The translations under genes were made by a program, and so were the position numbers. This document shows, in pieces, positions 42,592-51,590 of a stretch of DNA of 64,000 bases. Under the pieces are notes generated by a model. That model was not told the origin of the DNA. It searched no databases and worked only from the letters and a program-made list of their open reading frames with translations. Positions within the stretch are counted from its first letter, which is position 1. The number at the start of each line of letters is the position of its first letter. Source of the DNA: Gracilibacillus salinarum (GTDB taxonomy: Bacteria; Bacillota; Bacilli; Bacillales; Amphibacillaceae); contig NZ_CP095071.1 in assembly GCF_022919575.1 (NCBI RefSeq), positions 1,240,001-1,304,000 on the forward strand, written 5' to 3'.

Positions 42592-43482
42592 ATGACGTTT
42601 ATTAAACTAGATATAGAAACACCGGTTAACTACATTTCAGGTGGACTATTTGAAACCGATCAACACTGGTCTCATAAGAGGCGAATAATCGATAACTACG
42701 AAATGATTATTGGCGTGAATGAAACGCTGTTTATTGAACAGGACGGCGTGCAATATGACGTTCAACCAGGAGATGTCCTGTTTTTGTTTCCAGATAAAGT
42801 GCATAATGGCTATAAGATTTGCAATAAACACGTTTCCTTTTACTGGTTCCATTTTGAATGTAATAGTATTTCGACCGCCTGCACGATAAACGATGATATG
42901 GTCTTACACATTCGTACCAATCCAGAAGCAGGCAGAAAAATAAAAAGTATTTATTTCCCTAAATTTTCACCATTAATGTTTGCTGACCGTCTCAATATTT
43001 TAGCCAATCAATTACTTGATGTAGATAATTCCAACTATTACTCACGTATGAGCGTAAATTACTTAATGACTGCCCTGCTGATCGAGTTTTCCGAACAAAC
43101 TTTTGTCCATTCCTCTGTACAAGCATCTACTTTTAATGAAAGAGACATGAACATTAACCATATTTTAGAATGGACACGCATTCATGCATTTAACGGAATT
43201 TCTGTTTCGACGGTAGCAGATCGTTTCAGTTACAACAAGGAATACCTGTCACGTTATTTCAAGAGAAAAACCGGAAAAACATTGCAGTCCTATATCCATG
43301 CGTTACGGATCTCAAAAGCGAAAGATTTACTGGTAGGTACCCGTCAGAATTTAAAAGTGATAGCAAAAAGTATAGGAATAGAAGATGAAAAATACTTCAT
43401 GCGTTTATTTAAAAAGTATGAAAAAATGACACCTACTGAATACCGGAAGGCGTTTGGGAAAACCCGGTTAAATCGGCATTAA
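42592..43482 (+). CDS. AraC-family regulator next to GH127
   Basis: 296 residues with an N-terminal cupin-type sensor (VQPGDVLFLFPDKVHNGYK) and a C-terminal double helix-turn-helix (ISVSTVADRFSYNKEYLSRYFKRKTGK, LKVIAKSIGIEDEKYFMRLFKKYEKMTPTEYRK). It is divergent from the arabinofuranosidase gene, which is probably its target. Arabinose or an arabinoside as signal is inference. GTGAGG lies about 10 bases before ATG. Confidence 0.87.
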   Translation: MTFIKLDIETPVNYISGGLFETDQHWSHKRRIIDNYEMIIGVNETLFIEQDGVQYDVQPGDVLFLFPDKVHNGYKICNKHVSFYWFHFECNSISTACTINDDMVLHIRTNPEAGRKIKSIYFPKFSPLMFADRLNILANQLLDVDNSNYYSRMSVNYLMTALLIEFSEQTFVHSSVQASTFNERDMNINHILEWTRIHAFNGISVSTVADRFSYNKEYLSRYFKRKTGKTLQSYIHALRISKAKDLLVGTRQNLKVIAKSIGIEDEKYFMRLFKKYEKMTPTEYRKAFGKTRLNRH

Positions 43483-43682
43483 AATACTGCATGCGATTCT
43501 GCAGGAGAGACCACCTCTTCCAACGATACAAGAATGTGAAGCAGGATATATGAATCAACTTATTGCTCGATTTCCTTACACTTTCTAGCTATTTTGTATG
43601 AATTTCGGTGATAGATATACCCTCTCTCATGATCTCATGATAGAATAAATGCAATTTTATATGATGAGAGGGGAAATGATTG

Positions 43683-45770
43683 ATGAGAGAAAACGATTCA
43701 TTGAAGTTTTTACTTACTAGTTTCATAGTATTTCTAGCCGCTCTGTTTGTCACACCAAATCTATTCGCAGCATCTAGTGATATTTCTAATTGGGATGCAG
43801 AACGTTACGGGGACAGAATAGATATAGACGCTAAATTAAACAAGCTTTCTAAAAATGAAAATTTCATCAGACAAACCGAACAAAATCTAAAAAAACAGGC
43901 AAAAAAACTTCCTTTATCTGAAAAAAACGCCACAAAACAAACTGCTTCAGACGCTAATTTCTCCTATGACGGTGGTACCAAATATTTCTTAAATCGTAAT
44001 TTATCCTTAAAAACCTATACATTACGCAGTGTCGGTGAAAATGTCGAAATTTGGGTTGCCGACGATCTATCTTTTCCTGAAGGTGATACAAGACCAGACC
44101 ATGTTGTGACACAACCACAAGTAGATAAGCTGCGTGATGAATTCGATTCCAATATTTATCCAAAAGACACCGCATTTTTTGGCATGCCTGATACCTTAGA
44201 TGGCAGTAATGCGCCTTTACCTGAAATGGTCGGACTTCCTGAAGATTACTATGAAGGCAGTGATAAAGTAATCATCCTCGTTGATAATATCCAGGATGAC
44301 AATTATGAGGATCCGGAATATCCTTTTTTCGTTGCAGGCTTCTTCTGGCAAACGATTGAAAATTATATTGATCGAAATATCGTAACGATCGACAGCTCTA
44401 ACTGGGATACCCGCTTAGAATCTACTTTTTTTGCAACAACTATACATGAGCTGCAGCATTTAATCCATGCTGATAATGATGGCGCCGAGGAGTCATGGTT
44501 AAATGAAGGGATGTCCACCTTCTCTGAATACTTAGGTGGCTACGGGCATGACGCAGGTTCGATTAACTTTTACTTAGATCACCCGGAAAACTCCTTAGTA
44601 AACTGGGATGAACACGTGTCTGCAGAGACTGGTCCGGAAACAATTGCAGACTATGGGCAAGTCTATCTGTTCACACTATTTATGAATGAACAATTCGGAC
44701 AGGAATTCATTCGTGATTTGGCCAAGAATACGTCACAGGGTCTATCAAGTGTGAACGAAGTACTTAAAGAATACGGTTCGAAAAAGAACTTCACAGATGT
44801 TTACCAGGACTTTATCACGACACTCGCAATAGACGATGACAAATATAATTTTAAAAGTATTGACCTGCGCAATCTGCCAGTTGATGATGAAGGAACACCA
44901 CGTGGCATAACAGTCGATTATGAAAAAGCTTTAACTTATGAGAAAGATGGTGTGCCTGCATGGGGTGGTGATTTCAAAACGTTAGATTTCGATGAGAAGA
45001 TCGATACGATTCATTTCGACGGGATTGATTTTCGTTCCACACCATGGACCTCTGTTAATGATCCCCTAGGTTCTGGTGAGAAAGTACTTTGGGGTGGCAA
45101 AGCGGATGAAGCGGACAATGAGCTTGTTTTCGAAGCAGATCTTACCTCACTGTCAAACGCTACACTGCAATTTGATCATTTCATTGATATTGAAGAACAA
45201 TGGGACTTTGGCGTCGTGCAAGTTTCTACGGATGGCGGTGAAACGTGGGAAAGTTTAGCAAATGAAAACACAAGAAGTGATGTAGTAGAGGAAGGCTATC
45301 CAAAAATTAAAGAGAATGTTCCTGGATTTACTGGACATTTTGAAAACTGGCAGCAGGAATCCTTTGACTTATCAAACTATTCTGGTCAAGAGATTCTGAT
45401 CTCTTTCCGTTACCTTACAGACTGGGGAACAACTAATGATGGCTGGTACATTGATAATATCGCTATTCAAGAAATAGACTATTATCAGGACGGATCCTCA
45501 ACGGAACCTTTCACGTCATTCCAGGAATTAACGGAGACTTATGTAAACTATACTGTGACATTTATTAACGAACGGGAATTGAAGCATAAGACTAAATACA
45601 AAGTGATCACAGTCGATCCATTTAATGTGACAGATGAAAATGCTCTACAATTACGACAATTATTTAAAAAAGGTACCAATCGGATGATTACGTCGTATGC
45701 AGCTCCTGCTGATGACAAAAACCCTGTACCATTTACGTATGAAGTTGAATTGAAAAAGAAGGGGCGTTAA
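43683..45770 (+). CDS. Secreted zinc metalloprotease with InhA-like C-terminal domain
   Basis: 695 residues. A signal peptide ends near NLFAAS. A pro-like helix-rich region (about 45-95) is followed by the catalytic domain with HELQHLIHADNDGAEESWLNEG from about residue 255. HExxH plus the downstream glutamate in WLNEG is a gluzincin zinc site, as in M30 peptidases. From about residue 420 a beta-rich part has GGKADEADNELVFEADL and TNDGWYIDNIAI, like the MAM-type domain of immune inhibitor A. The protein should be exported and act on extracellular protein. The stop codon is immediately followed by element E10, so it lacks its own terminator. Confidence 0.82.
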   Translation: MRENDSLKFLLTSFIVFLAALFVTPNLFAASSDISNWDAERYGDRIDIDAKLNKLSKNENFIRQTEQNLKKQAKKLPLSEKNATKQTASDANFSYDGGTKYFLNRNLSLKTYTLRSVGENVEIWVADDLSFPEGDTRPDHVVTQPQVDKLRDEFDSNIYPKDTAFFGMPDTLDGSNAPLPEMVGLPEDYYEGSDKVIILVDNIQDDNYEDPEYPFFVAGFFWQTIENYIDRNIVTIDSSNWDTRLESTFFATTIHELQHLIHADNDGAEESWLNEGMSTFSEYLGGYGHDAGSINFYLDHPENSLVNWDEHVSAETGPETIADYGQVYLFTLFMNEQFGQEFIRDLAKNTSQGLSSVNEVLKEYGSKKNFTDVYQDFITTLAIDDDKYNFKSIDLRNLPVDDEGTPRGITVDYEKALTYEKDGVPAWGGDFKTLDFDEKIDTIHFDGIDFRSTPWTSVNDPLGSGEKVLWGGKADEADNELVFEADLTSLSNATLQFDHFIDIEEQWDFGVVQVSTDGGETWESLANENTRSDVVEEGYPKIKENVPGFTGHFENWQQESFDLSNYSGQEILISFRYLTDWGTTNDGWYIDNIAIQEIDYYQDGSSTEPFTSFQELTETYVNYTVTFINERELKHKTKYKVITVDPFNVTDENALQLRQLFKKGTNRMITSYAAPADDKNPVPFTYEVELKKKGR

Positions 45771-46460
45771 GAAAAACCAGGAAGCCCGCCCTGTCCTAAT
45801 TGACTTAATCAATAAACAACTTCCTATAATATGGATTATGTAAACTAGCAGCTTAGTGGTCATTTTGAAAAAATATGTGTGGTATGATACCGCTCCGTCC
45901 AACCACTCCGCGTCCTGCGGGGCACGGCTGGAGCTAACTTTGTGAAAAAGAACGCTTCACAAAGTGGATCTCCAGCACCTGCACAATCCCGCGGGAGTCT
46001 CCGTGGTTGGCCTCCGCTGATGTATAGCTCCACAATTTATTCGACAGCTAGGATATGAAGCACTATCTGCAAGATTCACACCATAATTGATGAAATACAT
46101 TGCTAAGCACCACTGCTTCTAGCTGTTCCAATCGTTGTAGCACTTCCCATAAGAGTAGGAAATAGGCGGAGACTCCCGTTGAATCAGCGCGAGCTGAAGA
46201 TCCATTTAGTCTGTGCCTGTGTCTGCAAGCATCGCTTCGAAGTGAGCTTCCTCGGCACAAGGCAGCAAAGCAGCTTTTCAATTAGTAGCCTAGCTGAAGC
46301 CGTACCCACAGGACGCGGAGCCTATTTCCGGAGCTTTGCTAAGCAGATTAGATATATCAAAATGACCATTTTTCAATACAACCTTATTACAATAATCCAT
46401 ATTATAAGACCCAGATTCCTATTCAGCATGATTACTACTATGACTGTATTTATATACTTT
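45770..46460. repeat. Interspersed inverted-repeat element E10, complete
   Basis: The element begins at the stop codon of the protease gene. The first part repeats E9 almost base for base (terminal motif, AACTAGCAGCTTAGTGGTC, first hairpin). The second hairpin carries the third core type (GTGCCTGTGTC, GCTTCGAAGTGAGC, GGCACAAGGCAGC) where E9 carries the TTATGAAAG core. The right end is CATATTATAAG and TATATACTTTTTAC. Confidence 0.87.
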
Positions 46461-46530
46461 TTACACTTTAAATTTTCACTACATCGAACTGTTTTCATAA
46501 CATATAAAAAATATTCGCTACAATACAACT

Positions 46531-46555
46531 ACACCCCAAAACGAATTTTGGGGTG
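46531..46555 (-). terminator. Rho-independent terminator of the P450 gene
   Basis: Stem ACACCCCAAAA with TTTTGGGGTGT and a short CGAA loop, 23 bases after the stop. Confidence 0.75.
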
Positions 46556-46577
46556 TAATGCTTATTTATAGAACGTT

Positions 46578-47834
46578 TTAGAAAGACACTGGTAAACTAG
46601 ATAATCCTTGTGCAGCCAACTTAAATTGCCACTGCACTTGTTCTCTTGGAATACTTAATTTGATATCTGGCATTCTTTTTAATAATGTAGTAAACGCAAT
46701 ATCCCCTTCTATTCTGGCAAGTGGTGCGCCTAAACACATATGTACCCCTTGTCCAAATGCAAGATGTCGCTTCAGATCTCGTGACACATCTAAATCTTCT
46801 GAATCTGAGAAGACTTGTTCATCACGGTTTGCTGATTTCAATAGCGGAAAAAGTATGTCACCTTTTTTTATTTGCTGTCCGCCTAATTCTGTATCTTTTC
46901 TGGCATAACGAGGACCAGCAGTTGTAGATGGACCGTGATAACGCAATAATTCCTCTACAGCATTTGGAACAAGGTCAGGATCATCTTTAAGCAGCTTTAA
47001 TTGTTCAGGATGATCCAGCAGCATTAAGGTACCGGTTGAGATTAAATTTGAAGTAGTCTCATGCCCTGCAAAGATTAACAGTTGAACCATTGAAAGCAGT
47101 TCCTTTTCCGTTAACTTATCTCCTTCTTCTTCTATTGCTATCAGTTCGCTGATTAAGTCTTCCCCAGGTTGGTATCGTTTTTCGTCAATAAGCTGTTTGA
47201 AGTAATCACCAAATGCTTCCAGACTCTTCACCACATCTTCGTTAACGCTACCTACACCCAATCCACTAGCAATTACTTCTGACCAATGATAAATTTGTTC
47301 ACGATCAGATTCAGGAACTCCGATCATGTTTGAAATAACATTGATTGGCAGTTTATAAGCATAATCTACTACTATATCCATTTCTCCTTTATCTTGGACC
47401 TGATCAAGTAAATCATCTGCTATCTTCTGTACACTTGGTCGTAAACTTTCCATATATTTTGGAGTGAATGCCCTCGATACTAATCGTCGTAAACGTCGAT
47501 GATCCGGCTCATCTAATGCATTTAATGAGTTAGAAAGAAATAGATTTGAGCTCACTTCCTCCGAACTATTAATTAATGATGTTTTTGTATAACTGCTTTT
47601 CTCAATAGTAGAAGGGTCGACACAAAATGTTGCCTGGTCTTTCAATACTTGTTTAGCCTGATCCATATGTGTGACAATCCATGTTTGATTTTCAGGATCC
47701 CCCATCGGCATCGGTATCGGCCGAACAGATCCATTGTTTCGTAAATCCTCAAAAACAGCGAAAGGATCCCTGTTAATTTTACCACCTAGCACTCCTAAAA
47801 CTTCTTGTTCCGGTGTTATTTGTTTCGATTCCAT
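46578..47834 (-). CDS. Cytochrome P450
   Basis: About 418 residues, soluble bacterial type. The oxygen-binding helix has AGHETTSNLI, the K helix EELLRYHG, and the heme loop AFGQGVHMCLGAPLARIE with the ligand cysteine near residue 367. It resembles B. subtilis YjiB/PksS-type P450s. The substrate is unknown, and no ferredoxin or reductase gene is nearby. ATG at 47834 is chosen because GAGAGG lies 9 bases upstream; the longer frame to 47912 adds an unrelated stretch with no ribosome site. Confidence 0.9.
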   Translation of the reverse strand: MESKQITPEQEVLGVLGGKINRDPFAVFEDLRNNGSVRPIPMPMGDPENQTWIVTHMDQAKQVLKDQATFCVDPSTIEKSSYTKTSLINSSEEVSSNLFLSNSLNALDEPDHRRLRRLVSRAFTPKYMESLRPSVQKIADDLLDQVQDKGEMDIVVDYAYKLPINVISNMIGVPESDREQIYHWSEVIASGLGVGSVNEDVVKSLEAFGDYFKQLIDEKRYQPGEDLISELIAIEEEGDKLTEKELLSMVQLLIFAGHETTSNLISTGTLMLLDHPEQLKLLKDDPDLVPNAVEELLRYHGPSTTAGPRYARKDTELGGQQIKKGDILFPLLKSANRDEQVFSDSEDLDVSRDLKRHLAFGQGVHMCLGAPLARIEGDIAFTTLLKRMPDIKLSIPREQVQWQFKLAAQGLSSLPVSF

Positions 47835-47912
47835 CAAATTCATCCTCTCAGCAGTTATCCATTTCCATTCTAACAACTTTGAGTAAAGGACATAAGGTAC
47901 AAAAGACCACAT

Positions 47913-48098
47913 CCATTTGTCATAAAAACCTGCTTTCTGCGGATAAAGTTAGTCAGTGGGGGTTTTTGACTCCTACTGATCATTAGCGAAACTTATCAGG
48001 GTGTTAGCGTCTGTTCCCACTTAGCTTCTTGGTGATACTCGAAGCTTGAAGCGGAAGTCTTACAGACGGTTAGCACTGTGATAAATTACTACTGAGAT
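47913..48098. other. Intergenic region with an inverted repeat
   Basis: No gene. A pairable GTCTGT/ACAGAC (48009-48014 and 48062-48067) is embedded in matching GTTAGC motifs, and TGATCATTAGCGAAACTTATCAGG lies to the left (first 20 bases noted). It may be a remnant of a mobile element; identity not established. Confidence 0.35.
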
Positions 48099-49181
48099 CT
48101 AATCTGTTTCACTAAGTGACATTCGATAAAGCTTATCATCATTCTCATCGGGATTACCTCGACCATCTGTTTTATTACTGATAAAATATAGAGAGTCCTC
48201 TTCAACCAGCACATCGCGAATTCTTCCTAACCCGCTCACTGCTTGACGATACTCCTCCGATTCAAGATCAAACTCTAAAACAGCTTCTCCTCGTAATGCA
48301 GCGACGTACAATTTTTGTTGATAAAAATCCATACCAGATGGAGCCCAGGTAGTATCAGTACCGGAAGTAAATAAAGGAGAAACCATACCCTCCTGCTCCT
48401 GACGACCTTCTATCACCGGCCATCCATAATTGTTACCTTTTTCTATTTTATTTACTTCATCATTGGCACTGTTACCGTGTTCAGTGGCATAGAAAGTACC
48501 TGAAGACGACCAGGTCATGCCTTGTGGGTTACGGTGTCCATAGCTAAATACGTAGGAATTAGAAAATGGGTTATCATTTGGTACTGTGCCGTCAAGATTC
48601 AATCGTAATATCTTACCACCCAACGATTCCTGGTCTTGCGCGATATCCTCCTGACTGGCATCACCTGCAGTTGCATACAGTTTTCCATCCGGTCCAATCT
48701 TTAAGCGACCGCCATGATGATACGAACCACTTGGGATCTTATCAAGAAGTAAGTCTTCTTCTATCCAAGTATTATCCTGCAAGCGAAGTGTGACAATACG
48801 ATTAAATTGGCCAGCACTGTCCTGATAAGTATAATACGCATAAGCAAGATTTGTTTCTGAAAAATCAGGATCTAGCACAAATCCTAACAACCCTGCTTCT
48901 GCCGCTGTCGCAATTTCTTTCTTCAGTTCAACGCTTTGCCGTTCTACTTCTCCATTTTCAATTTTGACAATATTTCCTGGTCTTTCCGTCAGATAAAAAG
49001 TATCCTGAGATTTTTCGATTGACCACGGCACATCAAGGTTTTCTGCTACTACTTCGACTTCCTTATTTTCCTGATTATTCGAGCTGGCGTTCTCTTCTTC
49101 TCCAGTATTTTGTTGCTCATTGTCTGTGCACCCTGTCATCAGAAAAATCATCGTTACAAAAAATAAGGTTACATGTTTCAA
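48099..49181 (-). CDS. PQQ-dependent aldose sugar dehydrogenase-like lipoprotein
   Basis: About 360 residues. The lipobox MIFLMTGC is followed by a Glu/Asn-rich linker (NTGEEENASSNNQENKE). The beta-propeller motifs include ENLDVPWSI, GLLGFVLDPDF, YHHGGRLKIGPDGKLYA, YGHRNPQGMTW and ATEHGNSANDEVNKI, as in GSDH/YliI proteins. The family oxidises aldoses with PQQ; Gram-positive hosts often lack PQQ synthesis, so cofactor use is uncertain. TTG at 49181 has AAGGAG 9 bases upstream. The longer frame from 49238 would put extra residues before the signal peptide. Confidence 0.85.
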   Translation of the reverse strand: MKHVTLFFVTMIFLMTGCTDNEQQNTGEEENASSNNQENKEVEVVAENLDVPWSIEKSQDTFYLTERPGNIVKIENGEVERQSVELKKEIATAAEAGLLGFVLDPDFSETNLAYAYYTYQDSAGQFNRIVTLRLQDNTWIEEDLLLDKIPSGSYHHGGRLKIGPDGKLYATAGDASQEDIAQDQESLGGKILRLNLDGTVPNDNPFSNSYVFSYGHRNPQGMTWSSSGTFYATEHGNSANDEVNKIEKGNNYGWPVIEGRQEQEGMVSPLFTSGTDTTWAPSGMDFYQQKLYVAALRGEAVLEFDLESEEYRQAVSGLGRIRDVLVEEDSLYFISNKTDGRGNPDENDDKLYRMSLSETD

Positions 49182-49368
49182 ATTGATCCGCTCCTTCCGT
49201 TTTAAGATTAATGTAACAAAAAACAGATTGGGAATCACTTCAAACGCAGGTTAACTATGTAAATTTTTCGTTTTGATCCTTAGTTGTGCAGGTTATTGGG
49301 AGTAAATTGAAACCTGAGCGCCTGCTCAATCGTTATCATAATAGAAGGGAAAAACAGGAGGATGTACC

Positions 49369-49485
49369 ATGTTTGTTACATGCTATTGGCGGATACGGAG
49401 GAACAGATTTCAACATAACAGATTGCACATCGAATCAATCGGTTCCCTCAATCAGAAGACGCTCTATTGTTTATTCATCCATTAA
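49369..49485 (+). CDS. Candidate 38-residue peptide
   Basis: ATG 7 bases after a perfect AGGAGG opens a short basic frame (MFVTCYWRIRRNRFQ...). No family is recognised. An overlapping longer frame (49286-49603) has no ribosome site. Either could be a decayed gene; coding is unproven. Confidence 0.25.
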   Translation: MFVTCYWRIRRNRFQHNRLHIESIGSLNQKTLYCLFIH

Positions 49486-49639
49486 AGAAACGTTATTGAA
49501 TGATGACGCGTATTTTCTGAATAAGACAAATTTAGATCACTTCGACACGCTAACTTTGATTGCTATGACTATTGCCGTAGAAATTTGTTATTTTTTCTAC
49601 TAATTAGCATCAGCTCATTTTATTAATGGAGAGATCGTA

Positions 49640-49822
49640 ATGAAAAAATGGTGGAACAAAACAAAAAGAAATCCAAAGAAGAATAAACCACACACTTTTT
49701 GGGAGTTTTTGCTGGATATGCTGATTTGGATTCCTGAGATTCTTTTTCTGCCTTTTCGTATTATCTTCTGGCTGTTTAGAGGTGCAGGAAAAATAATGGG
49801 TAACTTATTTGATAATATTTGA
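49640..49822 (+). CDS. Small basic membrane protein, unknown function
   Basis: 60 residues: a very basic head (KKWWNKTKRNPKKNKPH) and an aromatic hydrophobic tail (FWEFLLDMLIWIPEILFLPFRIIFWLFRG), one or two membrane segments. GGAGAGA lies 5-8 bases before ATG. It converges with the efflux gene at a 3-base gap. The function is not recognised; similar small proteins are common in Bacillaceae. Confidence 0.6.
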   Translation: MKKWWNKTKRNPKKNKPHTFWEFLLDMLIWIPEILFLPFRIIFWLFRGAGKIMGNLFDNI

Positions 49823-49825
49823 TTC

Positions 49826-51211
49826 CTATTTAGAGCGGTTACCCTCTATAAATAAAGACAGGAACATGCCACCTATGCCAATACATGTTACTACAATAAA
49901 CGCAACTGAAACTCCATGCACTGCTCCTGCTACCCCATATACTGTCGTGTCTTGTTCACTGTTTGTCATGATTGTAACAAGTACCGCTGTTCCTAATGCG
50001 CCTGCTACTTGTCGCATCGTATTATTCATAGCTGTTCCATGTGGGATTAATTCTTCAGGAAGTGCATTTAATGCTGCAGTAGTAAGGGGCATTTTCACCA
50101 TCGCATTACCGACCATTGCTACTGCATGAACAATCATTAGATAAATGAATGTTGTTTGCGCACTGATATCCGTTAGCAAAAAAGCACTAAAAGTCACCAA
50201 CGAGAGACCGGTAAATGCCAGCCACTTAGAACCAACCTTATCATAAATTCTTCCTGTAATTGGTGACAGGACACCCAAGACAATACCTCCAGGCATTAAC
50301 ACAAGACCAGACTCAAAAGCTGTGTAGCCCATCATCTTTTGCATATAAATCGGTAATATCGTCATCCCGCCAATAAAGGTTATAAATACGATAATAACAA
50401 GTATTAAGGATAGAGAAAACATCTTATATTTAAAAACCCTAAATTCAAGCATTGCTTGTTCTTGCTTTAATTGACGCTGGATAAACCAGTACAAGCCAAC
50501 CACCGCGATTAGTAATGGGAAGATAACCTGGTAGCTGCCCCAGCCATTACTACCTGCCATACTAAACCCTAACAGTAAACCACCGAATCCAATTGTTGAT
50601 AACATCACCGAAAGCACATCTAATACAGGAGAGGTACGTTCCGTTACATTTTTCAAAAGAAAGTAACCTGCAATCAGAATAAATACCGAGACAGGCAGAA
50701 GGAGCTGAAATAAAACACGCCAGTCAAAATTGTCGATGATCCATCCCGATAATGTTGGACCTATTGCCGGAGCAAAAGCAACCACCAACCCAAACACTCC
50801 CATTGCTCTTCCACGTTTTTCTACAGGGTAAAGTGTGAATAAAACAGTCTGCATTAATGGCATCATAATCCCAGCGCAAGAAGCTTGAACGATTCGCCCA
50901 ACAAGTAATGTAAAGAAGTTGACGGAAAGAGCACAGATAAATGTACCCGCTGTAAAGAGAATCATCGCTGTAAAAAATAAAGTGCGAGTTGTATATTTTT
51001 GAATTAAAAATGCGGTTACCGGAATCATAATCCCATTTACCAACATGAAACCTGTCGTTAACCACTGCGCAGTATTCTCTGTAATGTATAAGTCCTCCAT
51101 TAAATGCGGCAATGCTGTCGTCATTATAGTTTGATTTAAAATGGCAATAAAAGTACCTATCAATAACACGGTAACAATTGCATGCTTACTTACTTGCTTC
51201 GTTTCTTTCAT
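49826..51211 (-). CDS. DHA2-family (EmrB/QacA) drug efflux MFS transporter
   Basis: 461 residues with about 14 hydrophobic segments. Motif C-like VVAFAPAIGPTLSGWIIDNFDWRVLF, the AILNQTIMTTALPHLMEDL start and AQWLTTGFML are typical of the 14-helix DHA2 drug:H+ antiporters such as LmrB. It probably exports drugs or lipophilic compounds. GAGGTG precedes ATG. No regulator is adjacent. Confidence 0.88.
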   Translation of the reverse strand: MKETKQVSKHAIVTVLLIGTFIAILNQTIMTTALPHLMEDLYITENTAQWLTTGFMLVNGIMIPVTAFLIQKYTTRTLFFTAMILFTAGTFICALSVNFFTLLVGRIVQASCAGIMMPLMQTVLFTLYPVEKRGRAMGVFGLVVAFAPAIGPTLSGWIIDNFDWRVLFQLLLPVSVFILIAGYFLLKNVTERTSPVLDVLSVMLSTIGFGGLLLGFSMAGSNGWGSYQVIFPLLIAVVGLYWFIQRQLKQEQAMLEFRVFKYKMFSLSLILVIIVFITFIGGMTILPIYMQKMMGYTAFESGLVLMPGGIVLGVLSPITGRIYDKVGSKWLAFTGLSLVTFSAFLLTDISAQTTFIYLMIVHAVAMVGNAMVKMPLTTAALNALPEELIPHGTAMNNTMRQVAGALGTAVLVTIMTNSEQDTTVYGVAGAVHGVSVAFIVVTCIGIGGMFLSLFIEGNRSK

Positions 51212-51502
51212 ATGTCGTACACCTCTGCAAATATTTACTGTCCCACTGAATTTGTTCTTGCTTTAGTTATTTGCAGAAGAGTTATAATTACTCCTAATTA
51301 ACCAAAAAAATTAGTGAAAGAGAAAAAAGTTTCGGATGTGAAAACAAAGAATATGCTACAACTTTTTTACTGTAGTTAGAGAACATCCAGAAAGAATGCT
51401 AATGCGCAATTAGCGGTAAATGTCGTTGCAGATAGCGCTCTATATACTATCTTTCGCATCAGTTATATACCAAAATTCCATAGCGCAGGCTAATCTTGAC
51501 AA

Positions 51503-51552
51503 CAAAAAACCTAACATAACAGGCAATTTGCTTGTTATGTTAGGTTTTTATT
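51503..51552 (-). terminator. Rho-independent terminator of BCCT gene 1
   Basis: Long stem AAAACCTAACATAACA with its complement and T run, downstream of the leftward BCCT gene. Confidence 0.85.
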
Positions 51553-51590
51553 TTAACAAAGATTTTTAGCTGAACCGCTATAAAAAATAC

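Noticed and set aside
45660..45902. 80-residue frame and its relative at 39368-39556
   Set aside because: Both read through the left arm of repeat elements E10 and E9; the shared residues reflect the DNA repeat and not a protein family.
46179..46571. 130-residue frame at the end of E10
   Set aside because: It crosses repeat core, terminal motif and the P450 terminator; no start signal.
49286..49603. 105-residue frame on the plus strand
   Set aside because: No ribosome site, unlike-protein composition; only a shorter frame within it has a good site and is listed with low confidence.
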